From Mycobacterium basiliense (GTDB taxonomy: Bacteria; Actinomycetota; Actinomycetes; Mycobacteriales; Mycobacteriaceae), in assembly GCF_900292015.1 (NCBI RefSeq), contig NZ_LR130759.1, forward strand, positions 930,001-994,000: a stretch of 64,000 nucleotides of DNA, read 5' to 3'. The translations under genes were made by a program, and so were the position numbers. Positions 56,089-64,000 of this stretch are shown here, piece after piece (the first letter of the stretch is position 1; each line of letters begins with the position of its first letter). Below the pieces are notes generated by a model that saw only the letters and a program-made list of their open reading frames with translations, was not told where the DNA came from and searched no databases.

Positions 56089-56844
56089 GTGAATTCGTCC
56101 TACCATCGGCGAGTGCCCGTAGTCGGCGAACTAGCGAGTGCGACGTCGAGCCAGCTATCAAGCATCTCGGCGTCGATAATTGTCCCGCTGGGGTCAACTG
56201 AACAACACGGCCCGCACCTGCCGCTGGATACCGACACCCGGATCGCGACCGCTGTCGCCCGGGCGGTGGCCGGGCGCGGCCACGACGGAGGTCGGTCGGA
56301 GTCTCGATCGGGCTGGCTGGTGGCGCCCGCGATCGGCTACGGCGCCAGCGGTGAGCACCAAAGTTTCGCCGGAACGATCTCGATCGGTACCGAGGCGCTG
56401 ACGATCCTCCTGGTGGAGTACGGTAGGTCGGTGGCTTGCTGGGCCCAACGCCTGGTTTTCGTCAATGGTCACGGCGGCAACGTCGGCGCATTGGGCCGCG
56501 CGGTGCGCCTGCTGCGGTCCGAAGGTCGCGATGCCGCATGGTGTCCGTGCGTCTCCGCGGGCGGTGACGCCCATGCCGGGCATACTGAAACGTCGCTGTT
56601 GCTGTATCTTTCGCCGGACACGGTGCTCGCGGATCGGCGGCTGGTGGGAAACGCCACGCCGCTGCCCGAGTTGTTGCCGGCGATGCGCCGCGGCGGGGTT
56701 GCCGCGGTCAGTCCAATAGGAGTCCTGGGAGATCCGACCACCGCAAGTGCGGCGGAGGGACGGCGGATCCTGGCGGAGATGGTCGAGGATTGCACGCGAC
56801 GAGTCACCCAGTGGTTGCCCGGACCCGACGGGATGTTGACATGA
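56089..56844 (+). CDS. mftE: Mycofactocin peptidase MftE (creatininase family)
   Basis: 251-residue creatininase-family metallopeptidase that releases the C-terminal dipeptide (AHDP) from modified MftA. Metal-binding motifs: [17 protein letters not shown] and [11 protein letters not shown], then [16 protein letters not shown]. The GTG at 56089 gives the start [10 protein letters not shown] and the length of the M. tuberculosis protein; a GTG at 56065 adds eight residues. Its stop overlaps the mftF ATG (ATGA). Confidence 0.92.
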   Translation: MNSSYHRRVPVVGELASATSSQLSSISASIIVPLGSTEQHGPHLPLDTDTRIATAVARAVAGRGHDGGRSESRSGWLVAPAIGYGASGEHQSFAGTISIGTEALTILLVEYGRSVACWAQRLVFVNGHGGNVGALGRAVRLLRSEGRDAAWCPCVSAGGDAHAGHTETSLLLYLSPDTVLADRRLVGNATPLPELLPAMRRGGVAAVSPIGVLGDPTTASAAEGRRILAEMVEDCTRRVTQWLPGPDGMLT

Positions 56845-58250
56845 CTGCAACCCGACTGCCGGACGGGTTCGCGGTGCAGGTTGACCGCCGCGTGCGGGTG
56901 CTAGGTGACGGCTCGGCCTTGCTTGGTGGTTCGCCCACCCGGCTGCTGCGGTTGGCGCCGGCCGCCCAAGACATGCTCTGCGACGGCCGCCTGAAGGTGC
57001 GCGACGACGTCAGCGCCCAGCTGGCGCGCACCCTGCTGGACGCCACGGTGGCCCATCCGCGACCGGCCACTGGTCCGTCGCATCGAGACGTCACCGTGGT
57101 TATACCCGTGCGCGACAATGCAGCTGGGGTACGCCGGTTGGTGGCCTCTCTTCGGGGGCTGCGCGTCATCGTGGTCGACGACGGGTCGGTACGCCCGGTG
57201 GAGCTCGAGGACTTCGCGGGTGCTCACTGCGACATTGAAGTGTTGCACCATCCACGCAGCAAGGGGCCGGCAGCGGCCCGCAACACCGGGTTGAACGCCT
57301 GTGCCACCGACTTCGTGGCATTTCTGGATTCCGACGTGGCGCCCCGGCGTGGTTGGCTCGAAGCGTTGCTCGGCCACTTCTGTGATCCCACCGTCGCGTT
57401 GGTTGCACCACGCATCGTGGGTCTGGCGCCCAGCGAGAATCCGGTGGGCCGCTACGAAGCGGTGCGCTCGTCACTGGACCTAGGTCAGCGGGAGGCGCCG
57501 GTGCTGCCGCACAGCTCGGTGTCCTATGTTCCCAGCGCCGCGATCATCTGCCGCGCTTCAGCCATCCGGGCGGTGGGTGGATTCGACGAGACCCTGCACT
57601 CCGGCGAGGACGTTGACCTGTGCTGGCGGCTTATCGAAACCGGCTCTCGGCTGCGGTACGAGCCGATTGCGCAGGTGGCCCATGACCATCGGACCGAATT
57701 GCGGGACTGGGTTGCTCGCAAGGCGTTCTATGGCGGTTCGGCCGCGCCGCTGTCCGTGCGTCACCCCGGGAAGACGGCGCCGTTGGTGATTTCCGGCTGG
57801 GCGCTGATGGCTTGGGTGCTGATGTCCATGGGTAGCGGCATATGGCGGCTGGCATCGTTGGTCATCGCCGTGTTGACGGGTCGCCGGGTTGCCAAGATCC
57901 TGGGCAGCGCCGAGACGTCACTGGGGGATGTGTTGGTGGTGGCCACCCGTGGGTTGTGGGCGGCGGCACTGCAATTGGCGTCGGCGATATGTCGACACTA
58001 TTGGCCGGTCACCTTGGTGGCGGCCCTCCTGTTTCCGCCGTGCCGGCGGGTCGTGGTCGTCGCGGCAGTCGTCGATGGGGTAGTTGACTGGCTGGGCCGC
58101 CGCGCCGCCGCCGACGATAGCGAACGCATCGGACCGCTGACCTATCTACTGCTCAAGCGTGTCGACGACCTGGCTTACGGGCTGGGCTTGTGGTACGGGG
58201 TGCTGCGCGAGCGCAATTTCGGTGCGCTCAAACCGCAGATCCGGACATAA
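56841..58250 (+). CDS. mftF: Mycofactocin glycosyltransferase MftF
   Basis: 469-residue GT2-family transferase that decorates the mycofactocin core with a beta-1,4-glucose chain. Features: [31 protein letters not shown], the DxD-type [25 protein letters not shown], and two or three hydrophobic helices in the last third ([20 protein letters not shown] and [11 protein letters not shown] region). The N-terminal 80 residues are the MftF-specific part. It is translationally coupled to mftE. Confidence 0.93.
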   Translation: MTATRLPDGFAVQVDRRVRVLGDGSALLGGSPTRLLRLAPAAQDMLCDGRLKVRDDVSAQLARTLLDATVAHPRPATGPSHRDVTVVIPVRDNAAGVRRLVASLRGLRVIVVDDGSVRPVELEDFAGAHCDIEVLHHPRSKGPAAARNTGLNACATDFVAFLDSDVAPRRGWLEALLGHFCDPTVALVAPRIVGLAPSENPVGRYEAVRSSLDLGQREAPVLPHSSVSYVPSAAIICRASAIRAVGGFDETLHSGEDVDLCWRLIETGSRLRYEPIAQVAHDHRTELRDWVARKAFYGGSAAPLSVRHPGKTAPLVISGWALMAWVLMSMGSGIWRLASLVIAVLTGRRVAKILGSAETSLGDVLVVATRGLWAAALQLASAICRHYWPVTLVAALLFPPCRRVVVVAAVVDGVVDWLGRRAAADDSERIGPLTYLLLKRVDDLAYGLGLWYGVLRERNFGALKPQIRT

Positions 58251-58258
58251 CGGCTGCC

Positions 58259-59695
58259 TTGACTGGGCCTGGCCGGCACAGCGACGTCCTCGTCATCGGT
58301 GCGGGAAGCGCTGGATCGGTTGTCGCCGCGCGTCTTTCCGCCGATCCCAACTGTGCGGTCACGGTTGTCGAGAGTGGCCCGGGCCTCGCCGATCGGCGGT
58401 TGCTGGCTCAGACCACCAATGGATTGCAGCTACCGCTCGGTGCGGCCAGTCCGCTGGTCCGCCGTTATCAAACCCAGCTCACCGATCGGCCGGTTCGCCA
58501 GGCGCCGATCGTGCGGGGAGCTACCATCGGTGGCTCGGGTGCGGTCAATGGCGGCTATTTCTGCCGGGGTTTGCCGCGGGATTTCGATCGTGCCGCGATA
58601 CCGGGATGGGCGTGGTCCGACGTACTCGAACACTTCCGGGCTATTGAGACGGATCTGGATTTCGATACTCCGGCACACGGTAAGACGGGTCCTATTCTGG
58701 TTCGACGTACGGCTGAGCTCACCGGCATCACCGAGCGTTTCGTCAGCGCCGCCGAACGCGCCGGGTTCGGCTGGATTGCCGATCTAAACGATATTGGGGC
58801 GGAGCTTGGGTCGGGCGTAGGTGCGGTGCCACTCAACATCGTGGACGGAGTCAGGACCGGATCCGGTGCCGGGTATCTGCTGCCGGCACTGCGACGATCC
58901 AACCTGACACTGCTGGAACGGACGCGGGCCCAACGCTTACGCTTCGCCGGCACCACGGCAAGAGGTGTTGATGCTATCGGCCCGCAGGGCGCAATCTCAC
59001 TTAGCGCTGAACGAGTTGTGTTGTGTGCCGGTGCAATTGAATCAGCGCACTTGCTCATGGTTTCCGGTATTGGTGATGCCGCGATGCTACGGGCGGCCGG
59101 GGTGCCCGTCTTGGTGGCGTTGCCGGTGGGGACGAATTGCCGCGACCATCCCGAATGGGTGCTGCCCACCACTTGGACCGTGGCGCCGGGACGTCCGGTC
59201 CTGGAGGTGGTGCTTAGCACCGCTGATGACATCGAAATTAGGCCTTACACGGGAGGGTTCGTCGCTATGACCGGTGTCGGAAGCGCGGGGCATGCCGATT
59301 GGCCGCACATCGGAGTTGCCCTGATGCAACCGCTCGGGCATGGGCGAATTACCTTGCTGTCGGCAGATCCTGACCAGCCTCCGCTGATTGAGCACCGCTA
59401 CGACAGCGAGCCAGAAGATGTCGCCGCACTACAGCGGGGCGCTGAATTAGCCTGTGAAATAACGGGTTTAGTCGGTCCTGGAACGGCGCAGTGGACGACT
59501 TCGCAGCACTTGTGTGGCAGCGCCCCGATGGGTGTCGATGCCGACCCGCGAGCGGTCGTTGACCAGCAGTGTCGGGTGCGTGGTGTCGAAAACCTATGGG
59601 TGATTGACGGAGCAATCCTGCCGATGATCACCAGCCGCGGGCCGCACGCAACGATTGTGATGTTGGGCCACCGCGCGGCAGAGTTCGTGGCGTAG
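58259..59695 (+). CDS. mftG: Mycofactocin GMC oxidoreductase MftG
   Basis: 478-residue glucose-methanol-choline oxidoreductase. The FAD-binding motif VLVIGAGSAGSVVAARLS is at about residues 11-28, the GMC signature region RGATIGGSGAVNGGYFCRG at about 80-98, and the C-terminal active-site region HLCGSAPMG followed by LWVIDGAILPMITSRGPHAT. It reoxidises reduced mycofactocin and links it to respiration. The TTG at 58259, eight bases after mftF, gives the family length; the longer frame from 58190 lies inside mftF. It overlaps the 3' end of the antiparallel P450 pseudogene. Confidence 0.9.
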   Translation: MTGPGRHSDVLVIGAGSAGSVVAARLSADPNCAVTVVESGPGLADRRLLAQTTNGLQLPLGAASPLVRRYQTQLTDRPVRQAPIVRGATIGGSGAVNGGYFCRGLPRDFDRAAIPGWAWSDVLEHFRAIETDLDFDTPAHGKTGPILVRRTAELTGITERFVSAAERAGFGWIADLNDIGAELGSGVGAVPLNIVDGVRTGSGAGYLLPALRRSNLTLLERTRAQRLRFAGTTARGVDAIGPQGAISLSAERVVLCAGAIESAHLLMVSGIGDAAMLRAAGVPVLVALPVGTNCRDHPEWVLPTTWTVAPGRPVLEVVLSTADDIEIRPYTGGFVAMTGVGSAGHADWPHIGVALMQPLGHGRITLLSADPDQPPLIEHRYDSEPEDVAALQRGAELACEITGLVGPGTAQWTTSQHLCGSAPMGVDADPRAVVDQQCRVRGVENLWVIDGAILPMITSRGPHATIVMLGHRAAEFVA

Positions 59696-60970
59696 AAACC
59701 GTCTCCCAGGCACTCGGCGAGTCAACGCAGCGCATATCGAATCGGTAGGTGCTTGAGGCCCCCACGAACGTGGTTGCGATCAGCTGGGGATCACCATTCA
59801 AATCAATGGATTTCAACCTCGGGGGCAGTTTGCTGAAGAAGCTGCTCACTTCCATCCGGGCTAAGGCGGCGCCCAGGCAAAAGTGCACGCCAAATCCGAA
59901 GGCCAAGTGTTTGTTAGGGTCTCGTGTCACGTCGAAACGAAACGGATCATCGAACACCTCTTCGTCGCGGCTGGCCGAGACGTAGGACAGGTATACCGAC
60001 TCGCCTTTGGCGACGGTACCCCGCGCACGGCGGTGTCCTCGGAGGCAGTGCGCATGAATTCCTTGACCGGCGTCACCCAGCGGATCATCTCGTCGGTGGC
60101 CAGCGGTAAGAGACCCAGATCGTCGTTCAGCCGTCGCAGTTGGTCGGGGTTTTCGATCAATGCGTGTAGGTCGCCGGCGACGGTCGCGCTGGTGGTGTCA
60201 TGGCCGGCGGTGGCAATGAGCACGTAATGCGACGCGGTGTCGTTGTCCGATAGTCGCTCTCCGCCCACTCGAGTGTTGGCGATTGCCGATGCCAAGTCTT
60301 CGATTGGATGCGCTCGCCGCGCCGCGGTGAGTTCCTGGAAATAGCTGAAAAATTCGAGCAGAACCTGCAGTTGCTCTTCGGGGGTGGTGCCGCGCTGAAA
60401 CTCGGTATCGTCGCCGCCAAAGAGCTCCTGGGTCAGGCTGAGCATCCGTGGGAAATCCGATTCGGGAAGGCCCAGCAGCGACAAGATGACGTACAGCGGA
60501 TAGTTCTTGGCAACTTTGGTGACGAAGTCGCATTCGGTGCCGGCCGCGAGCATCCGGTCGACGTGGACCTTGGCCAATTCATCGATCCGGACTTTCAGGG
60601 CGCGCATCGCCTTGGGACGAAACCAGTCCGCCCCGATGGCCCGCACCACCCGGTGCTGGGGGTCGTCCATGTGTACCAGGGTGCGCAGCCCCATCCCGGA
60701 GTCCAACAGCGATTGCGCCAGATCATCGGCCTCGGCGGGCGCCAGCAGCGGACGCGGTGCGCTGAGAAACAGATTGTTGGCACGTTCGATTGCCATGACA
60801 CCGGTGTGTTTGGTGATTGCCCAGAACGGCCGGAACGGGGGATGGTCAACCCAAGACACCGGAGCGTGGGCGCGCAGGTGGGTCAGTGCGGCGTGTAGCC
60901 GGGTCTCGTCGGTGTAGGCCGTGGGGTCGGCGAAGACCTGGGCGGCGTCGTCGATGATCGGCTTACTCAC
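59628..60970 (-). pseudogene. Cytochrome P450 with a single frameshift
   Basis: The upstream part (60970 to about 60022, residues 1-317) holds a good P450 N-terminal two thirds: substrate and B/C helix regions, the I-helix AGHDTTS (residues 256-262) and the K-helix ExxR (Glu294, Arg297). The frame then breaks at about 60015-60022, beside GGGG (minus strand). In the +1 frame the sequence goes on as TVAKGESVYLSYVSASRDEE, then FDDPFRFDVTRDPNKHLAFG and the heme loop FGFGVHFCLGAALAR (Cys codon near 59878). One base restored near 60018 would join both halves into a protein of about 440 residues. The end overlaps mftG. Either a recent pseudogene or a sequencing error. Confidence 0.8.
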
Positions 60971-61011
60971 TACTCACCTCACTGGCCGCGCCCGGCGCAC
61001 TCGGTCGCGCC

Positions 61012-61233
61012 GTGCCCCGGTTGCGTCCGTTGAGTCGCGACCGCCCGCTTCCTGTCATCGAACCACGCGGCCGTGGTGAGGAACCGATTTTGCACGCAAA
61101 CGATGGCAATCCGTTCGGTGTCCCGACTGATGCGCTGGCGGTTTCGTTGCTCGCGTTCAGGTGGGTGAGCGGCATGCGAGGACCTACGCCAGACGGAGGT
61201 GCCAATGAGGTGGACAATCGGTCTGGACCGTGA
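61012..61233 (+). CDS. Small hypothetical ORF (Rv0699-like), doubtful
   Basis: 73-codon frame with GTG start, the same length as the annotated H37Rv Rv0699 as I recall, and in the same place before rpsJ. It has no domain, signal or ribosome site, is Arg/Pro-rich and may be non-coding. It is the only candidate gene in the 631-base gap between the P450 and rpsJ. Confidence 0.25.
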   Translation: MPRLRPLSRDRPLPVIEPRGRGEEPILHANDGNPFGVPTDALAVSLLAFRWVSGMRGPTPDGGANEVDNRSGP

Positions 61234-61291
61234 AGCTTGGCCGTCGGCCGGGTGCCCGGCCGAAGGGGCCACTACCAATTCCACCTGGGAT

Positions 61292-61320
61292 TTGGCCGAA
61301 CCGTTGATCTGGGGCATACT
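61292..61320 (+). promoter_or_regulatory. SigA-type promoter of the S10 ribosomal operon
   Basis: TTGGCC (61292-61297), a 17-base spacer and CATACT (61315-61320). Transcription would begin near 61327, about 275 bases before rpsJ. The leader is long enough for an L4-type control structure, but I could not identify one. Confidence 0.5.
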
Positions 61321-61601
61321 GTTCAGGTTGCCTTGAGCCAGGTTTGCGCCTGACCGGGCATACGACCGGCGCCCACACGGGCGCGTCCGGTCCCATCCTT
61401 GGAGCGCGACTAATTTGGGCCGCCTACAAGGCTGCGTGCGGGCAACACGCCCGACCGCGGGGACCGGTGGACCACGACAGGTAAAAAGCGGCGCAGTATC
61501 CGGCGCGCGCATGGTTGACCCGGGATCGCCTGGTTCGATCGGCGGGCTGGGGGCACCAGGTCCGGACACGGGCCTCAAGTTTCAAGTGAGGTAGGAGAAG
61601 C

Positions 61602-61907
61602 GTGGCGGGACAAAAGATCCGCATCAGGCTGAAGGCCTACGACCATGAGGCTATTGACGCCTCGGCGCGGAAGATCGTTGAAACCGTCGTCCGCACGGGT
61701 GCCAGCGTCGTAGGTCCGGTGCCGCTGCCGACCGAGAAGAACGTGTATTGCGTCATCCGCTCTCCGCACAAATATAAGGACTCGCGGGAGCACTTCGAGA
61801 TGCGTACCCACAAGCGGTTGATCGACATCCTTGATCCGACGCCGAAGACCGTTGACGCGCTCATGCGCATCGATCTTCCGGCCAGTGTCGACGTCAACAT
61901 CCAGTAG
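61602..61907 (+). CDS. rpsJ: Ribosomal protein S10
   Basis: 101-residue S10 (NusE), a small-subunit head protein and transcription antitermination factor. [20 protein letters not shown] and [20 protein letters not shown] identify it. GTG start with AGGAG at 61593-61597. First gene of the S10 operon; 14 bases before rplC. Confidence 0.98.
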   Translation: MAGQKIRIRLKAYDHEAIDASARKIVETVVRTGASVVGPVPLPTEKNVYCVIRSPHKYKDSREHFEMRTHKRLIDILDPTPKTVDALMRIDLPASVDVNIQ

Positions 61908-61921
61908 GAGCTCGGCGAACA

Positions 61922-62575
61922 ATGGCAAGAAAAGGCATTCTGGGCACCAAGCTGGGCATGACGCAGGTGTTCGACGAGAACAACAGGGTTGTGCCGGTGA
62001 CTGTGGTCAAAGCGGGACCCAACGTGGTGACGCGCATCCGCACCCCGGAGCGAGACGGGTATAGCGCGGTGCAGCTGGCCTATGGGGAGATCAGTCCCCG
62101 TAAGGTCAACAAGCCGCTCACCGGCCAATACACTGCCGCGGGCGTCAACCCCCGCCGGCACCTGGCGGAACTGCGTCTGGACGACCCGAATGCGGCGACC
62201 GAATATGAGGTCGGCCAGGAGCTGACTGCGGAGTTGTTCTCCGACGGCAGCTACGTCGACGTCACCGGTACTTCCAAGGGCAAGGGCTACGCCGGCACCA
62301 TGAAGCGGCATGGCTTCCGCGGGCAGGGGGCCAGCCACGGTGCCCAGGCGGTGCACCGCCGCCCCGGTTCTATCGGCGGCTGTGCCACCCCCGCGCGGGT
62401 GTTCAAGGGCACCCGGATGTCGGGCCGCATGGGCAATGATCGGGTGACCGTTCAGAACCTGTTGGTGCACAAGGTTGATGCCGAGAACGGCGTGCTGTTG
62501 ATCAAGGGTGCGGTGCCCGGTCGCACCGGTGGACTCGTGATGGTCCGCAGCGCGGTCAAACGAGGTGAGAAGTAA
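61922..62575 (+). CDS. rplC: Ribosomal protein L3
   Basis: 217-residue L3, which reaches the peptidyl-transferase centre. Starts [20 protein letters not shown]; the central loop has [20 protein letters not shown] and [15 protein letters not shown]; the Cys in the linezolid-relevant segment is in the wild-type form (GGCATP). Its TAA shares a base with the rplD ATG. Confidence 0.98.
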   Translation: MARKGILGTKLGMTQVFDENNRVVPVTVVKAGPNVVTRIRTPERDGYSAVQLAYGEISPRKVNKPLTGQYTAAGVNPRRHLAELRLDDPNAATEYEVGQELTAELFSDGSYVDVTGTSKGKGYAGTMKRHGFRGQGASHGAQAVHRRPGSIGGCATPARVFKGTRMSGRMGNDRVTVQNLLVHKVDAENGVLLIKGAVPGRTGGLVMVRSAVKRGEK

Positions 62576-63249
62576 TGGCTGCCCAAAATCAAAGCAACCA
62601 GAAGAATCTGGAAATTCAGGTCAAGACGCCGGACGGCAAGGTCGAGGGCTCCATCGAGCTGCCGGCCGAATTGTTCGACGTTCCGGCGAACATCGCGCTG
62701 ATGCACCAGGTGGTGACTGCGCAGCGAGCTGCGGCCCGCCAGGGTACGCACTCGACGAAGACCCGCGGTGAAGTCAGTGGTGGTGGCCGTAAGCCCTACC
62801 GGCAGAAGGGAACCGGTCGCGCCCGACAGGGTTCGACCCGGGCCCCGCAGTTCACCGGTGGTGGCGTGGTGCACGGCCCCAAGCCACGTGATTACAGTCA
62901 GCGCACACCCAAAAAGATGATCGCTGCCGCGTTGCGCGGAGCGTTGTCCGACCGGGCGCGCAACGGTCGTATCCACGCCGTCACCGAGTTGGTCGCCGGC
63001 CAGACCCCGTCCACGAAGAGCGCCAAGACATTCCTGGCCACGCTTACCGACCGCAAGCAGGTCCTGGTGGTCATCGGGCGTGATGACGAGACGGGCGCCA
63101 AGAGTGTCCGCAACCTGCCTGGTGTGCACATCTTGTCGGCCGACCAGCTCAATACCTATGACGTGCTGCGAGCCGACGACGTTGTGTTCAGCGTTGAGGC
63201 GCTCAACGCCTACATAGCCGCTAGCACGTCCGAGGAGGTTTCGGCCTGA
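62575..63249 (+). CDS. rplD: Ribosomal protein L4
   Basis: 224-residue L4, lining the exit tunnel. The extended loop is [21 protein letters not shown] followed by [15 protein letters not shown] (seen as [20 protein letters not shown]). TAATG overlap with rplC and TGATG overlap with rplW show tight coupling. Confidence 0.98.
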   Translation: MAAQNQSNQKNLEIQVKTPDGKVEGSIELPAELFDVPANIALMHQVVTAQRAAARQGTHSTKTRGEVSGGGRKPYRQKGTGRARQGSTRAPQFTGGGVVHGPKPRDYSQRTPKKMIAAALRGALSDRARNGRIHAVTELVAGQTPSTKSAKTFLATLTDRKQVLVVIGRDDETGAKSVRNLPGVHILSADQLNTYDVLRADDVVFSVEALNAYIAASTSEEVSA

Positions 63250-63551
63250 TGGCGACCATCGCTGATCCCCGCGACATCATCCTTGCGCCGGTTATCTCGG
63301 AGAAGTCCTATGGGCTGCTCGACGACAACGTCTACACGTTCCTGGTGCACCCCGATTCGAACAAGACGCAGATCAAGATCGCCATCGAGAAGATCTTCGC
63401 CGTCAAGGTCGCATCGGTGAACACGGCCAACCGGCAGGGCAAGCGCAAGCGCACCCGCACCGGGTACGGCAAACGCAAGAGCACCAAGCGCGCCATCGTT
63501 ACCCTGGCGCCGGGCAGCAAGCCGATCGACCTATTCGGAGCACCGGCCTAG
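63249..63551 (+). CDS. rplW: Ribosomal protein L23
   Basis: 100-residue L23, at the exit of the tunnel, a docking site for trigger factor and [23 protein letters not shown] and [20 protein letters not shown] are family segments. Start shared with the rplD stop (TGATG); 30 bases before rplB. Confidence 0.98.
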   Translation: MATIADPRDIILAPVISEKSYGLLDDNVYTFLVHPDSNKTQIKIAIEKIFAVKVASVNTANRQGKRKRTRTGYGKRKSTKRAIVTLAPGSKPIDLFGAPA

Positions 63552-63581
63552 CCGAGCGCGAGAAAAGGACCCTGATTAGAC

Positions 63582-64000
63582 ATGGCAATTCGCAAGTACA
63601 AGCCGACAACCCCGGGTCGTCGCGGCGCCAGCGTTTCCGATTTCGCCGAGATCACCCGGTCGACGCCGGAGAAGTCGCTGGTACGCCCGCTGCATGGGCA
63701 TGGCGGGCGTAACGCGCACGGCCGGATCACCACGCGTCACAAGGGCGGTGGCCACAAGCGCGCCTACCGGCTGATCGATTTCCGTCGTAACGACAAAGAC
63801 GGTGTCAACGCCAAGGTTGCGCACATCGAGTACGACCCCAACCGCACGGCACGCATCGCACTGCTCCATTTTCTCGACGGCGAGAAGCGGTACATCATTG
63901 CGCCGAACGGGCTTTCGCAAGGTGATGTGGTGGAATCGGGCCCCAACGCCGACATCAAGCCGGGCAACAACCTGCCGTTGCGCAACATCCCGGCCGGTAC
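63582..64000 (+). CDS. rplB: Ribosomal protein L2, 5' part
   Basis: First 139 codons of L2, cut by the end of the window. [20 protein letters not shown], then [20 protein letters not shown] and [19 protein letters not shown] identify it. L2 supports subunit joining and the peptidyl-transferase centre. GAAAAGGA precedes the ATG. Confidence 0.97.
   Translation, partial: MAIRKYKPTTPGRRGASVSDFAEITRSTPEKSLVRPLHGHGGRNAHGRITTRHKGGGHKRAYRLIDFRRNDKDGVNAKVAHIEYDPNRTARIALLHFLDGEKRYIIAPNGLSQGDVVESGPNADIKPGNNLPLRNIPAG

Noticed and set aside
60308..60898. Plus-strand 196-codon ORF
   Set aside because: It is antisense to the P450 coding region, which explains the open frame; kept only as a hypothesis about Rv0698.

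Overview
The window is chromosomal DNA of a slow-growing pathogenic-type Mycobacterium. It is high in GC and contains two PE_PGRS genes, a mycolic acid methyltransferase, MmpS5/MmpL5, a complete mycofactocin cluster and a MIRU-type repeat. Gene order follows the M. tuberculosis H37Rv segment from mmaA1 (Rv0645c) to rplB (Rv0704) closely. It is not an H37Rv-like genome, however. RpoB has a three-residue length difference and scattered substitutions. Two PE_PGRS genes, a second LipG-like hydrolase, an ECF sigma/VOC gene pair and a P450 are present where I do not recall them in H37Rv. The toxin-antitoxin block that H37Rv carries between mkl and rpoB is missing. All comparisons with H37Rv are from memory, with no alignment. 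A relative of the M. tuberculosis complex among slow-growing species is the best fit; I do not name the species.

Layout: 1-3954 (minus strand) holds the 5' part of mmaA1, lipG, an ABC1-family kinase and a second LipG-like hydrolase. 4193-9934 (plus) is a tightly coupled trio: a GH38 alpha-mannosidase, the protein usually annotated fabD2, and a ROK sugar kinase. 10241-13393 is a large PE_PGRS gene. 13551-14898 is the rplJ-rplL unit with promoter, leader hairpins and terminator. 14905-18344 holds a TetR regulator divergent from a carotenoid oxygenase, then mkl (mceG). 18588-26436 is the rpoB-rpoC operon, closed by a long hairpin. 26458-30357 carries a neutral ceramidase, endonuclease IV and lipoprotein LpqP.

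30422-34731 is the fadE8-echA4-paaX-like-echA5 lipid operon, containing four 53-bp MIRU units with overlapping micro-ORFs. 34740-38771 is the mmpS5-mmpL5 efflux operon with its divergent repressor mmpR5 (Rv0678). 38814-40634 has two DUF3060 exported proteins and a TetR regulator. 40733-45481 is the str operon (rpsL, rpsG, fusA1, tuf), followed by a second PE_PGRS gene. 46589-49551 has a membrane protein, a mycofactocin-type SDR under a KstR-like site, and a ferredoxin reductase.

49548-53081 (minus) is an operon-like series mftR, DUF2332, ECF sigma factor, triple-VOC protein. It diverges from mftA-mftG (53184-59695), which makes and uses the redox cofactor mycofactocin. A P450 gene broken by one frameshift lies tail to tail with mftG. 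The window ends in the S10 ribosomal operon (rpsJ, rplC, rplD, rplW, start of rplB).

Functionally the window joins core transcription and translation operons with lipid and redox metabolism (mycolates, beta-oxidation, mycofactocin, P450, carotenoid cleavage) and export (MmpL5, MceG). No rRNA, tRNA, CRISPR array, prophage or insertion sequence was seen. The rifampicin-resistance region of rpoB and the streptomycin codons 43 and 88 of rpsL are wild type, and mmpR5 is intact.
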